Below, in pieces: positions 1 to 8,579 of a stretch of DNA of 54,554 nucleotides. Source of the DNA: an uncultured Oscillibacter sp. (lineage in GTDB: Bacteria > Bacillota > Clostridia > Oscillospirales > Oscillospiraceae); the NCBI RefSeq assembly GCF_910579365.1, contig NZ_CAJTUX010000012.1, positions 1 through 54,554 on the forward strand. Direction: 5' to 3'. Both the position numbers and the translations under genes were made by a program. The first letter of the stretch is position 1. The number at the start of each line of letters is the position of its first letter. The notes under the pieces are model-generated. The model did not search any database. It saw nothing but the letters and a program-made list of their open reading frames with translations, and was not told the DNA's origin.

Positions 1-275
1 TACTCGAAGTCGTCAAAGCCGGAGAAAACCACCAGCCGCGCCCCGGGCAGGGAGACCCGCAGCCTCCGGCACAGCTCCAGCCCGTCCAGGAAGGGCATCT
101 TGATGTCGGTGAGCACCACGTCAGGCCGGAGCTGCTCCGCAAGCTCCAGAGCCTCCTCGCCGTTGCCCGCCTCCCCCGCCAGGGAAAAGCCCAGGGAGGC
201 CCAGTCGATTTTCCGGCTGATGCCGGTGCGGATTTCCTCCTCGTCGTCGGCCAGCAGAACCCGGTATTCCTCCAT
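1..275 (-). CDS. AraC-type response regulator, receiver domain (partial)
   Basis: Only the first 91 codons are in the window; the gene runs off the left edge. It begins at ATG 275 behind a clear AAGGAGGGGA ribosome site. The visible part is a receiver domain: an acidic LADDEEE pocket near the start, the phospho-acceptor Asp in VVLTDIKMP (about residue 55) and the switch region VVFSGFDDFEY. The FSGFDDFEYA-type ending is typical of YesN/AraC-class regulators of sugar uptake operons in Firmicutes, which carry a C-terminal AraC DNA-binding domain (outside the window). It lies directly downstream of the mgl transporter operon on the same strand but behind a terminator, so control of that transporter is plausible but inferred. 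Confidence 0.85.
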   Translation of the reverse strand, partial: MEEYRVLLADDEEEIRTGISRKIDWASLGFSLAGEAGNGEEALELAEQLRPDVVLTDIKMPFLDGLELCRRLRVSLPGARLVVFSGFDDFE

Positions 276-330
276 GGAAGTCCCCTCCTTTTTCTTGTGC
301 TTTTCATTATACAACAAAAATGCCCGTTTG

Positions 331-367
331 AAAAGAAGCTCCGGCGCGTTTCGCGCCGGAGCTTTTC
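331..367 (-). terminator. Terminator after mglC
   Basis: Arms 337-348 and 352-363 form a 12-bp GC-rich stem around a TTT loop, extended by A/T pairs on both sides. On the minus strand it is followed by CTTTT. It can work in both directions and closes the mglBAC operon. Confidence 0.85.
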
Positions 368-383
368 CAAAAGGGGCGTATGG

Positions 384-1379
384 TTACTTCTTTCCAAGAT
401 ACTTCCGCAGGTCCAAAGCGACGGCCACAATGATGACCAAGCCCTGGGCAATGAAGGTGTAAGCCGGGTCCACACGGAGGAACTGGAGGCAGATTTTCAA
501 AACCTCGAACACCAGCACGCCGATGAGGATGCCCCCCACCTTGCCCACGCCGCCGTTGGTGGACACGCCGCCGATGGTGCAGGCCGCGATGGCTTCCAGC
601 TCATAGCTCAGTCCCGTGGCAGTGGAGGCTCCGCCGGCCTTGGCGCCCACCAGGAACCCGGCAATGGCATAGAGCACGGAGGCCAGGACATAAATCCGGA
701 TGATGGTGGCCGGGACGTTGACGCCGGCCACCTGGGCCGCGCTTTCGTTGCCGCCGATGGCGTACATGTATTTTCCGTGGCGGGTCTTGTTATAGAGGAA
801 CCAGATGTACACGCCCACCAGCACGGCGAAAATCGCCAGATAGGGAATGGGACCCACAGAGCCAAGCGCCACCTGAGAGTAGGAGCTTTTGAAGCCGCCC
901 AGGGGGTCGTTTCCGGTGATGACGGAGCAGAGTCCGTAGACAATGGTCTGCATGCCCAAGGTGGCGATGAAGGGAGGGACCTTCAAAAAGGCGATGACAC
1001 AGCCGTTGATGGCCCCGAAGATGCACATGATGACCACCACCAGCACCAGCGCCAAAAACCAGGGGATGTCCGGCATCCAGGGCAGGGCCCGGGCGGCGTA
1101 ATCCACGCTCTGGAGCATCATGGCGGCAAGACAGGCGGAGAGGCCCACCTGACGGCCCGCCGACAGGTCCGTACCCTTGGTGATGAGGCACCCGGAGACG
1201 CCGCAGGCGATGATGAACCGGGGAGACATGTTGACGATGAGGTTTTTGAAGTTGGCGGGCTTCCAGAAGTTGTCCGTCACAACGCCCACGAACAGGGCCA
1301 GAAGGAAAATCAGAATGATGATGGCGTTGTTGGACAGAAAATTCTTGACGGCTTTTCCGTTGAGTTTTTTGTTCTCCAT
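384..1379 (-). CDS. mglC: Galactose/methyl-galactoside-type ABC transporter permease
   Basis: 331 residues, almost all hydrophobic membrane segments, matching the BPD_transp_2 permeases of the MglC/RbsC group, which form the channel of sugar importers. The family signatures GTDLSAGRQVGLSA (about 68-81), PPFIATLGMQTIVYG and the late VSTNGGVGKVGGILIGVL loop are present. The start ATG 1379 has a GGAGGAGAG ribosome site. It is the last gene of mglB-mglA-mglC, 14 bp after the ATPase gene. Length is normal. The sugar is inferred from the binding protein; ribose- or xylose-type substrates cannot be excluded. Confidence 0.93.
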   Translation of the reverse strand: MENKKLNGKAVKNFLSNNAIIILIFLLALFVGVVTDNFWKPANFKNLIVNMSPRFIIACGVSGCLITKGTDLSAGRQVGLSACLAAMMLQSVDYAARALPWMPDIPWFLALVLVVVIMCIFGAINGCVIAFLKVPPFIATLGMQTIVYGLCSVITGNDPLGGFKSSYSQVALGSVGPIPYLAIFAVLVGVYIWFLYNKTRHGKYMYAIGGNESAAQVAGVNVPATIIRIYVLASVLYAIAGFLVGAKAGGASTATGLSYELEAIAACTIGGVSTNGGVGKVGGILIGVLVFEVLKICLQFLRVDPAYTFIAQGLVIIVAVALDLRKYLGKK

Positions 1380-1393
1380 AGTTTCTCTCCTCC

Positions 1394-2902
1394 TTATTCA
1401 AACTGGGTGGCCAGGGCCATGATGTTCTCCTGATTGGCTTCTTGTCCGTCGATGAAGCCGGTGACCCGGCCGTCGCACATGACCATAATGCGGTCGGACA
1501 TGCCGATCAGCTCGCTCATCTCGGAGGAGATCATGATGACGCTTTTGCCCTGTTTCGCAAGTTCTGCAATGATGCAGTAGATTTCATATTTCGCGCCCAC
1601 GTCGATGCCCCGGGTGGGCTCGTCCAGGATGAACACGTCCGGGTCGTTGGCCAGCCAGCGGCTGATGAGCACCTTTTGCTGGTTGCCGCCGGAGAGGGAC
1701 TGAATCAACGTCTTGGACGAGGGGGTCTTGATGGAGAGCTTGGCCACGTTTTCTTGGACCAGCTGCTCGATTTTCCTGTCATCGAGCATAAAGCCGCCAA
1801 TCAGATATTGATTCAAAGAGGCGATGGACACGTTGTCCGCGATGGAGAGAACGCCCAGGATGCCCGTGGCCCGGCGGTCCTCCGTCAGCATGGCGATGCC
1901 GCTGTCAATGGCCTGCTTGGGCTGGTTGATTTTCAGTTCCTTGCCCTTGTAGGTGATTTTGCCCGTACTGTGGCAGCGGAGGCCGAACAGGCCCTCCATC
2001 AGCTCCGTGCGCTGGGCGCCCACCAGGCCCGCGACGCCCAGAATCTCGCCCCTGCGCACCTGGAAGGAGGCGTGACGGAAGCTCTTGGGGTTGATGGAGG
2101 TGAAATCCTCCACCTCGAAGACCACCTCGCCGGGGACGTTGCTCCGGGGCGGGTAGAGGTTGCTCAGCTCCCGGCCCACCATCTTGGTGATGATGAAATC
2201 CGTGGTGAGACCCTTGGCGTCCCAGGTGCCGATGTACTGGCCGTCCCGCATGATGGTGACCTCGTCGCTGATGCGGAGAATCTCGTCCATCTTATGGGAG
2301 ATGTATACAATGGAGACGCCCTTCTGCCTCAGCTCGTTGACGATGGTAAAAAGAGCCTCCACCTCCGCCGCCGTCAGGGAGGACGTGGGCTCGTCCAGAA
2401 TCAGCACCTTGCAGTCGGCGGACACGGCCTTGGCGATTTCCACCAGCTGCATCTGGGAGACGCTGAGGGTGCCCAGTTTGGCCTTGGGATCGTAGTTCAG
2501 GTGAACTTCCTTCAAAACCGCCGCCGCGTCCTGGTACATTTTCTCATGGTCTACGGTGACGATGGGCCCCATGCGCTTGGTGGGGTAGCGGCCCACGTAG
2601 ATGTTTTCGCCGATGCTCCGTTCCGGGATGGGCTGAAGCTCCTGGTGCACCATGGCGATGCCCCGGTTCAGCGCGTCCAGAGGGCCCTTGATTTGAACCT
2701 TCTGGCCCTCGTAGATGACTTCGCCCTCGTCCATGTGGTAGATGCCAAACATGCACTTCATCAGCGTGGACTTGCCCGCGCCGTTTTCTCCCATCAGCGC
2801 GTGGACAGTGCCGGGGCGGAGCTTGAGTTGGGCGTGATCCAGGGCCTTGACGCCGGGGAAGGCCTTAACCACATCACGCATTTCCAAACGATATTCTGAC
2901 AA
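1394..2902 (-). CDS. mglA: Sugar ABC transporter ATP-binding protein, duplicated ATPase
   Basis: About 502 residues with two ABC domains. The first half has Walker A GENGAGKSTL, signature-region LSVSQMQLVEIAKA and Walker B LILDEPTSSL. The second half has the degenerate P-loop GLVGAQRTEL seen in MglA/RbsA proteins, a full LSGGNQQKVLISRWL signature and VFILDEPTRGIDVG. It powers sugar import with MglC and MglB. The frame is open to 2947, but I choose TTG 2902 because a GGGGGG ribosome site sits 8 bp upstream and the protein then begins at the usual SEYRLEMRDVVKAFPGV point; an ATG at 2938 has no visible ribosome site. Confidence 0.93.
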   Translation of the reverse strand: MSEYRLEMRDVVKAFPGVKALDHAQLKLRPGTVHALMGENGAGKSTLMKCMFGIYHMDEGEVIYEGQKVQIKGPLDALNRGIAMVHQELQPIPERSIGENIYVGRYPTKRMGPIVTVDHEKMYQDAAAVLKEVHLNYDPKAKLGTLSVSQMQLVEIAKAVSADCKVLILDEPTSSLTAAEVEALFTIVNELRQKGVSIVYISHKMDEILRISDEVTIMRDGQYIGTWDAKGLTTDFIITKMVGRELSNLYPPRSNVPGEVVFEVEDFTSINPKSFRHASFQVRRGEILGVAGLVGAQRTELMEGLFGLRCHSTGKITYKGKELKINQPKQAIDSGIAMLTEDRRATGILGVLSIADNVSIASLNQYLIGGFMLDDRKIEQLVQENVAKLSIKTPSSKTLIQSLSGGNQQKVLISRWLANDPDVFILDEPTRGIDVGAKYEIYCIIAELAKQGKSVIMISSEMSELIGMSDRIMVMCDGRVTGFIDGQEANQENIMALATQFE

Positions 2903-2980
2903 TTTACTGTCCCCCCTTGTTCGTGTTGGCTTTTCCATAACCGGCAAAGCGCGGTGGAGTCCGGACGTCGCCGGCTATGG

Positions 2981-3015
2981 AAAAGAGGGGCGCGTGCGCC
3001 TCGGCACGCGCCCCT
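2981..3015 (-). terminator. Intergenic terminator between mglB and mglA
   Basis: A perfect 12-bp stem (2986-2997 with 3004-3015, 6-nt loop) followed by CTTTT on the minus strand, lying inside the operon. Such a leaky terminator would let the binding protein be made in excess over the ATPase and permease, as is common for binding-protein operons. Confidence 0.85.
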
Positions 3016-3049
3016 GTCAGAAGTTTTCGCGTTGTTTGATGAACTTGGA

Positions 3050-4120
3050 TTACTTCATGAAGTCCTTCACGTTGTCGGGAGTGACCTTCACGTAGTCCAC
3101 ATACACGCTCTGGTTGCCGGAGGAGTAGGTGGCGCCGCCCAGCAGCTTCTCCATCTCGGCCACAGCGCCCTCGGCCTGGCCGTTGGCGTCGTTGAGCACG
3201 GTGCCGGTCATGTTGCCGTTGCTGACCTCGTTGAGGGCAGCGTCCAGGGCGTCCACGCCCACGAGGTAGATGTCCTCGTTGACCTTGCGGCCGGCGGACT
3301 GGATGGCCTGGAGGGCGCCAATGGCCATATCGTCGTTATTGCAGAAGACCACTTCGATTTTGTCGCCAAACTGGGCCAGGTCGTTGGCGCAGATGGTCTG
3401 TCCCTTTTCACGGTCCCAGTCGCCGCGGGTCAGGTTCAGCTGCTCGACTTCCATGCCGGCGTCCTCCAGAGCCTTGACGGAGAACTCCGTGCGGTACTGA
3501 GCGTCCACGTTTTCGGGGTCGCCCTGGATCATGATGTAGGAGACCTTGCCGTCGCCGTTGATGTCGCCCTTGTTGGGGGTGTCGAGGATCAGCTCGCCCT
3601 GCATGGTGCCGGACTGGCGGGCGTCGCAGCCAACGTAGACCAGACGGTCATAGGCGGCCATCTGCTCGGGGGTGGGCTCCCGGTTGATGAGAACGGTGGG
3701 GATGCCCGCGGCCTTCACGGTGGCAATGATGGTGTCGGCGGCGGAGGTCATGACGGGGTTGATGATCAGCGCGTCCACACCCTGGGTGATGAAGGTGTTG
3801 ATCTGCTCGTTCTGCTTGGCCTGGTCGTTGTTTCCGTCCACCACGATAGGCTCATAGCCCTTTCCCTTGAGGATTTCCTCCAGGGCGTTGCGGTAGGTGG
3901 TCATGAAGGCGTCGTCAAATTTGTAGATGCAAACGCCGACGGTGCCGCCGGCGGCCGGCTCTTCCGGGGTGCCCGCGTCCGCGGGAGGGGTGGTCGTGTC
4001 GCTCTGGCTGGGCTGAGAGTCGCCGGCATTGTCGGCGGGCTTGTCGCCGCCGCCGCAGGCGGTCAGCAGGGCCAGCATCATGACTGCGGCAAGAAGCAAG
4101 GCAAACGTCTTTTTCATCAT
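3050..4120 (-). CDS. mglB: Galactose/glucose-binding lipoprotein
   Basis: 356 residues. A lipoprotein signal peptide ends in the lipobox LLTAC-GGG, so the protein is anchored outside the membrane. The body is a Peripla_BP_4 sugar-binding fold: VGVCIYKFDDAFMTTYRNAL, ALIINPVMTSAA and VFCNNDDMAIGAL are typical of MglB, and DINGDGKVSYIM resembles its calcium loop. Two adjacent ATGs (4120 and 4117) follow a TGGAGGAATT ribosome site; the second has the better spacing, and I list the first. The upstream extension in frame to 4162 is not used. It is the first gene of the operon. Confidence 0.93.
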   Translation of the reverse strand: MMKKTFALLLAAVMMLALLTACGGGDKPADNAGDSQPSQSDTTTPPADAGTPEEPAAGGTVGVCIYKFDDAFMTTYRNALEEILKGKGYEPIVVDGNNDQAKQNEQINTFITQGVDALIINPVMTSAADTIIATVKAAGIPTVLINREPTPEQMAAYDRLVYVGCDARQSGTMQGELILDTPNKGDINGDGKVSYIMIQGDPENVDAQYRTEFSVKALEDAGMEVEQLNLTRGDWDREKGQTICANDLAQFGDKIEVVFCNNDDMAIGALQAIQSAGRKVNEDIYLVGVDALDAALNEVSNGNMTGTVLNDANGQAEGAVAEMEKLLGGATYSSGNQSVYVDYVKVTPDNVKDFMK

Positions 4121-4262
4121 AATTCCTCCAATCATTTTTTGCGCTTTGGGGACGCGCCCCAAACCACGTCTCCCATTTTAGACGGGACCCTATAAAAAAA
4201 CGATAGAAAATTCTTGGAAGTTTTATGAAAAAACTCAGGTGCGCGCTCCGCCGGCGAAGCGC

Positions 4263-4295
4263 AAAAAGCCGCCCCGCCATTCACGGCGGAACGGC
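4263..4295 (-). terminator. Terminator after the HPr-like gene
   Basis: On the minus strand a two-part stem (4268-4271 with 4292-4295, and 4274-4278 with 4285-4289) is followed by TTTTT. It lies just past the stop of the HPr-like gene. Confidence 0.7.
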
Positions 4296-4329
4296 GGAGC
4301 GGTTCTCAAAAAATGCGAAATGGGGTGAT

Positions 4330-4551
4330 TCAGGCCATTTTTGCCACCAGGCGGTTCACAGCCTTGGGGTCCAGATCATCCTCGGTCACGACTTTGGCCC
4401 TCTGACCCACCAGACCATAGAGGCCCAGCAGGGACCGGGCGTCCAGCATCACCGTATCCGTGCTCAGCCAGACCTCGTAGGGGGCTTCGCAGGCCAGACG
4501 GTTGATGCGGGTGACCTGTTCTTCACTCTTTATATCAATTTCTCTTGTCAT
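4330..4551 (-). CDS. HPr-fold protein lacking the active-site histidine
   Basis: 73 residues from ATG 4551, behind a strong AAGGAGGAATATGCC leader. The second half (STDTVMLDARSLLGLYGL, then AKVVTEDD) follows the pattern of HPr phosphocarriers, as can be seen against the true HPr at 14195. The loop that carries His15 in HPr reads VTRINRLACEAP here and has no His. It therefore cannot be a standard PTS phosphocarrier; a regulatory or binding role is possible. It is a single-gene unit with its own terminator. Such His-less HPr paralogues are seen in Clostridia; function unknown. Confidence 0.7.
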   Translation of the reverse strand: MTREIDIKSEEQVTRINRLACEAPYEVWLSTDTVMLDARSLLGLYGLVGQRAKVVTEDDLDPKAVNRLVAKMA

Positions 4552-4755
4552 GGCATATTCCTCCTTGCCGTCCGTTTGATATTGGACAATCGATAGGGAT
4601 TCCCGCTCAGGAATCAGCCACATTCTAGCAGTGGAAGCGGAAAATGTCAACGCTGATTTTATTAGGATTGCACAACTATAAAATAAAAATTTTGTATATA
4701 TCGCCGATTTCCTGGCTTACCTGCCGCTGCGTCGCTTTTGCTGCATACACTAAAT

Positions 4756-4902
4756 TCATAAATCATCCGCGTCCTGCACCGGAATCTCCTGGGGATCCAG
4801 GGGCTGGCCGGTCCAGCTTCCCATAGGATCGGTTTTTGCCGCTGTAAACTGGGAGAGCTCCCTGGCCTTTTTCATGGGTCTTTCTTCCTGCCGCTGCTTC
4901 AT
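4756..4902 (-). CDS. Small 48-residue conserved-type protein ending QDADDL
   Basis: A short gene easily missed because a longer false frame overlaps it. ATG 4902 follows AAAAAGGAGGCGGCGGCT, a strong ribosome site. The product is basic at the start (MKQRQEERPMKKARE) and acidic at the end (PVQDADDL), with a PMGSWTGQPLDP centre. Small proteins with a TDP-G-TG-P...PVQDADDL pattern are, as I recall, frequent in Oscillospiraceae and unannotated. No membrane segment or known domain; function unknown. Confidence 0.6.
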   Translation of the reverse strand: MKQRQEERPMKKARELSQFTAAKTDPMGSWTGQPLDPQEIPVQDADDL

Positions 4903-5159
4903 AGCCGCCGCCTCCTTTTTTTAAAGACTGGAGAGTGTGTTCAAGCGGCGAACATGCCGTTATGCGGCAGTGTGTACCGCTCTTGGCGGCGGTTCGCCGG
5001 TTGAAGACGTTCTTAGTATCTCCCGCAAGCAGGTCCTGTATGGGGCGGCGGGGCCGGAAAAATCTCGGAGATTGCCGTGTTCTTTTCCGGCCGTCTGCGC
5101 TCCCGGCGGATTGCGTCACAGCCTGTCGAAAAAATTTTTGCTTTTTTTTGAGATTGTGC

Positions 5160-5189
5160 TTGACAAATGTGGTATGCCTGTGGTATCCT
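5160..5189 (+). promoter_or_regulatory. Promoter of the tRNA-Leu/tRNA-fMet operon
   Basis: TTGACA (5160-5165), an 18-bp spacer and TATCCT (5184-5189), ending 18 bp before the first tRNA. The 4903-5207 interval otherwise holds only the leader of the small gene at 4756. Confidence 0.75.
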
Positions 5190-5207
5190 AACTATTGCCG
5201 ACAAGCT

Positions 5208-5294
5208 GCCGGTGTGGTGGAATTGGTAGACACAGGAGACTTAAAATCTCCCGGTAGCAATACTGTACCGGTTCGAGTCCGGTCACCGGCACCA
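5208..5294 (+). tRNA. tRNA-Leu (anticodon TAA)
   Basis: Acceptor arms GCCGGTG (5208-5214) and CACCGGC (5284-5290) pair fully. The anticodon loop reads CTTAAAA with TAA, there is a long variable arm typical of class II tRNAs, a GGTTCGAGTCC T-arm and an encoded CCA end (5292-5294). Confidence 0.97.
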
Positions 5295-5307
5295 CAAAAT
5301 TAGATAT

Positions 5308-5383
<76 letters not shown>

Positions 5384-5419
5384 AAAAAGTTCTGAAATTG
5401 CGAGATTTCAGAACTTTTT
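5384..5419 (+). terminator. Terminator after tRNA-fMet
   Basis: A 15-bp perfect stem (5384-5398 with 5405-5419) with A-rich and T-rich ends, so it can act both ways: for the tRNAs on plus and the integrase on minus. An equivalent hairpin follows the second att copy at 20633. Confidence 0.85.
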
Positions 5420-5455
5420 CTTTGCTTTTACATCAAAATAATCTGGTCAAAAATT

Positions 5456-5487
5456 TGGGTCAGCGCCTTGACCCAAGCGCTGACCCA
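5456..5487. promoter_or_regulatory. Putative integrase arm sites, left end of element 1
   Basis: TGACCCA at 5469-5475 and 5481-5487 (12-bp period) plus the inverted copy TGGGTCA at 5456-5462. The same pair with the same 12-bp period recurs at 20452-20470 inside the right end. Arm-type binding sites of tyrosine integrases have this layout. Confidence 0.55.
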
Positions 5488-5507
5488 GACGGCGAAATGT
5501 CCGGAAA

Positions 5508-6662
5508 CTACCGGAGAGCACCGGAGAGGATTCCGCCCATCGTATTCGCCGCTTCTCTCTTCGCGGAGGTGGTGACGTGGGTGTAGGTGTCCAGGGTGAA
5601 TCCGGCGGAGTAGTGGCCCAGCATTCCGGAGACGGTCTTGATGTCTACCCCATTTTGCAATGCCAGGGTCGCAAACGTGTGTCTGAGATCGTGGAAGCGC
5701 ACTTTCGGCAGTCCTGCCCGCTTCAGCACCCGGTGGAGCATATGGAGTACGCTGTCCGGCGAGATGGGGCCTCCGGTGGGGGATGGGAACACGTATTGGC
5801 TTCTCCCGCTTTTTCTTTTCTGCTCTCTCAGAACTTCCACTGCGTCTGCCGACAGCGGCAGAACCCGGTAGGCATTCTTCGTTTTCAGCGGCGCCTCCAC
5901 GATCTCGCCGTCGATCCGGCAGACCTGCCGCTGAACCCGGAGGCTGCTCTGCTCCAAATCGATGTCCTCCCATTTCAGCCCTAACAGCTCTCCGCGCCGG
6001 AGGCCCGTCGCCAATTCGATGTAGTACATCTCAAAGACGCCGGTTTCTTTCGCCTCACGCAGGAAGGAGGTCAGCTGCTCTACGGGCAGGGTCTTCATCT
6101 CCCTATGCTCCAGCTTTGGCAGGGCACAGCCATCTGTCGGGTTGCCTGCGATCAGCTTCTGGTCCTTGGCGAAATCCATCGCCGAGGAAATCACCTGATT
6201 GATGTTCCGCACCGTCTTGGCGCTGAGGCCCTTGGGCTGTTTCTTTGCCTCAGTCCGTTCCACTCTGCCGCCGGTGAGGAGCTTTTTGTAGAGCTGCTGC
6301 AAGTGCAGCGAGGACAACTTGCTCAGCGGAACACTGCCGATGCTGGGCTTGATGTGGTTGTCGATATACCCCCGATAGGTCTGATGGGATGAGGGCCGGA
6401 CCTTGATCTTGGCGCAGTTCTCAAACCACACATCCATCCATTGACCGACTGTGTACTGCTCCGCTTTCACGATGTCCAGATTCGTATTTGTCTCAATCGC
6501 CGCCTTGAGCTTTGCCTTGACTTCCGCCTGGGTCCTACCCAGCACGTTTTTGTAGATCACCTTTCCAGTCACCGGGTCACGGCCCGCGGTGTATCGCCCC
6601 TCCCAGCGGCCATCCTTGCGTTTACGGATACTGCCTTCTCCATTGGCACGCCTTTTTGCCAC
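5508..6662 (-). CDS. Tyrosine recombinase/integrase of element 1
   Basis: 384 residues. An N-terminal arm-binding domain (about 1-60, GSIRKRKDGRWEGRYTAGRD) is followed by a SAM-like core-binding domain (70-170) and the catalytic domain. Active-site residues are visible: Arg222 in ATGLRRGELLGL, Lys260 or Lys262 in the beta-hairpin, His324/Arg327 in HDLRHTF, His350 in LGH and nucleophile Tyr360 in LDTYTHV. It cuts and joins the tRNA-fMet end with the circular element. It ends 124 bp from the tRNA, with the putative arm sites between. The upstream small gene ends 2 bp before it, so the two are co-transcribed. Confidence 0.95.
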   Translation of the reverse strand: MAKRRANGEGSIRKRKDGRWEGRYTAGRDPVTGKVIYKNVLGRTQAEVKAKLKAAIETNTNLDIVKAEQYTVGQWMDVWFENCAKIKVRPSSHQTYRGYIDNHIKPSIGSVPLSKLSSLHLQQLYKKLLTGGRVERTEAKKQPKGLSAKTVRNINQVISSAMDFAKDQKLIAGNPTDGCALPKLEHREMKTLPVEQLTSFLREAKETGVFEMYYIELATGLRRGELLGLKWEDIDLEQSSLRVQRQVCRIDGEIVEAPLKTKNAYRVLPLSADAVEVLREQKRKSGRSQYVFPSPTGGPISPDSVLHMLHRVLKRAGLPKVRFHDLRHTFATLALQNGVDIKTVSGMLGHYSAGFTLDTYTHVTTSAKREAANTMGGILSGALR

Positions 6663-6664
6663 TG

Positions 6665-6961
6665 CTATTCACCTCCACTTCTTGTATCGCCATCGTTATC
6701 ATCCATGCATTCCGCCATCAGCCTAATGCCCAGCCGAAAGCCCAGGATGAAATTCTCCAGAGCCGTTCTGCTGTCAATCTCCTGCTGGGAGCGTGTGAGC
6801 CTGGTGAGGATGTGCCTCCCTTCTTCATCAAGGAGTTCTGTCAACTGTTCCTCGCATTTGGAGACACGATCCACTGCCTGCTTCATCTCCGAGTCAGGCG
6901 CCATCTGTTGATCGCAGGGTGTGATGTTGCCGTAGTAGAAATCCTCCAGAATTTTTCTCAT
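6665..6961 (-). CDS. Small helical mobile-element protein, DUF6809-like
   Basis: 98 residues from ATG 6961 behind AAAGGAGGGCAGAGAA. The opening MRKILEDFYYGNITP and a following charged helical region resemble the small DUF6809 proteins found beside integrases in Clostridia elements. No catalytic motif; the central part is likely a coiled coil. It is coupled to the integrase (2-bp gap). A role in excision control is possible only by position. Confidence 0.6.
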   Translation of the reverse strand: MRKILEDFYYGNITPCDQQMAPDSEMKQAVDRVSKCEEQLTELLDEEGRHILTRLTRSQQEIDSRTALENFILGFRLGIRLMAECMDDNDGDTRSGGE

Positions 6962-7114
6962 TTCTCTGCCCTCCTTTTCAACTGCACAACATACCAGTAC
7001 GCTGTGTCAATAGCTAGAGCCAGAGGACAGAGTTATCAAAAACTTATCATTTTCCAGCCTGAACTGCATTGAACTGCACCTAAAATAATGGACAAGGGCG
7101 GCAGAGGGAAGGGC

Positions 7115-7372
7115 TTACGCGATAGAAAGGGCTTGGCGTCTATGGATAGCTGGCGGCAAACCATTGAGCTTCAGTTTGACTCTGCGGTTGTTATAGTAGT
7201 CCAGATAAGCAATAAGTTCTATCTTGAAATGCTCCATAGCATCAAAGCTCTGCAGATAGGGTAGTTCTGATTTGAGAATCCCAAAGGAATTTTCAATTAC
7301 AGCGTTATCTAGGCAATTGCATCTATTGCATCTCCAGATCATACTTTGCCGAATTCCCTCCTTTTCCAGCAT
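7115..7372 (-). pseudogene. IS3-family (IS150-like) transposase C-terminal fragment
   Basis: 85 residues match the end of an IS3-family OrfB integrase core: NCLDNAVIENSFGILKSEL, then YLDYYNNRRVKLKLNGLPPAIHRRQA. The catalytic Glu of DDE lies in the ENSFG stretch. Everything before is missing or scrambled and no terminal repeats are visible, so it is an inactive remnant. Confidence 0.85.
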
Positions 7373-7474
7373 CTGCCGGCACCGCTTATGCTGATAGTGC
7401 GATCACGGACTTCTGGGGCATTGGGAAGGTGCAGTATTGATCTTACCTTCCCTCCAAGTAGTAGTCCATAATTT

Positions 7475-7590
7475 TACACTGGAGTTCCCACCAGCTCTGG
7501 TAGCATTTGTTGATGACTGGCAACTGTTCCATCTAATCAACAATTTCATCCACCGTTTTTTTGCGGTTTTTGGAAGATAGCCGTTTTTTC
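7475..7590 (-). pseudogene. Decayed fragment of a relaxase gene
   Basis: The stretch starting ACTGGAGTTCCCACCAG is a diverged copy of 9965-10080 in the intact relaxase gene (same order of CTGTTCCATC, ATCAA, TTTTTGGAAG blocks). It has no open frame. Between 7373 and 7814 nothing else is recognisable. Confidence 0.65.
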
Positions 7591-7814
7591 TTTAGTGTAA
7601 AGATGTGTTACTTCAGTCTCCTGGTCTTACGCCTGATTTAAGCCATAACGCATACAAGATTGGTTTCAAAAGCACCCATCGGATCATTTAGCATCCCGGC
7701 TGATATCTTACCTTCTTCTGTCATGATTCAGTCTATTAATAAAATAGCAAAATATGTTGAAATATGTGATATAGTCCATTATAATAAAAACAAGATATTG
7801 GGGGAGGGATATTA

Positions 7815-8411
7815 ATGTGTCCTGATTGGATTTCAATTACTGAACTCGTTGTGTTAACTATTACGGCGATTCTTGTTGTTCCTCAAATTTTTTTGCTAAG
7901 AAAACAAATAACGGAGCAGCACGAAGAACGCCGTCGAGAGAACACGACTCAATTTATGACTACATGGTGTAGCTCAGTAAAAAAGGACACCTGTATTGCG
8001 GAACAGGTTGCTCGAAAGCTTAATACAGATCAATGCAAACATCTTTATGACCATTCTGCATTTGATGTAGCTGATGACATAAAAAAAGAAATTTGTAAAT
8101 TTTGCCCTCTTGATCGAGAATTGTGTCCTTCGTGTACATTGAAACAAGGTAATACAGTTGATGGTAAAATTTTAACAGAATTACGGTGGCATGTAATTAC
8201 GTATCTCAACACACTAGAAACTATTTTAGTCTCTTGGCAACTGGGCATTGTTGACAGAGAGGTAATTGAAGAAGAATTCGATTTCATTAAAGATGCATCT
8301 AAGGGCTGCACTTTGGCTGAATTTCGTCATACTGCTGGCGGTTTTCCCGTAATCGAAGCATTTATCGATGCAATTAAAGACCCTTCACCTAATCAAAAAA
8401 AGAAACTGTGA
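7815..8411 (+). CDS. Unknown membrane-anchored protein with Cys-rich centre
   Basis: 198 residues, plus strand, opposite to its mobile neighbours, from ATG 7815 after GGGGGAGGG. One N-terminal membrane helix (about 9-28) is followed by a charged segment (KQITEQHEERRREN) and a soluble domain with CPLDRELCPSCTLKQ, a possible metal site. Base composition is clearly more AT-rich than the surrounding DNA, suggesting separate acquisition. It sits between relics of other genes, a usual place for late-arriving cargo. Membrane-anchored unknowns of this size occur in defence islands, but nothing here proves that role. Confidence 0.6.
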   Translation: MCPDWISITELVVLTITAILVVPQIFLLRKQITEQHEERRRENTTQFMTTWCSSVKKDTCIAEQVARKLNTDQCKHLYDHSAFDVADDIKKEICKFCPLDRELCPSCTLKQGNTVDGKILTELRWHVITYLNTLETILVSWQLGIVDREVIEEEFDFIKDASKGCTLAEFRHTAGGFPVIEAFIDAIKDPSPNQKKKL

Positions 8412-8579
8412 AGTAATTTCTTATGGCAGATCATATCGTGTGTTGTTTCCCGCCCATGCTCCGCAGTATTGGCTCGCCCAATTTGATCCGCCTTTTTCCG
8501 GTCAACCGCTTCGTATGAAGATTCAGCACCTTTGATCCGAAATCGGGTAACTCCTGCCGTGTCCGCCTACAGCGTCAGG

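Noticed and set aside
2954..4195. Long plus-strand open frame across mglB
   Set aside because: Antisense shadow of mglB: high-GC codons of the real gene leave the other strand open. Similar long frames over mglA, nrfA, ligA and the helicase are rejected for the same reason.
4763..5119. 118-codon minus frame
   Set aside because: Overlaps the better-supported 48-residue gene in another frame and lacks a ribosome site.
5590..5984. Plus-strand frames across integrase 1
   Set aside because: Shadows of the integrase gene; the same applies to plus frames over integrase 2.
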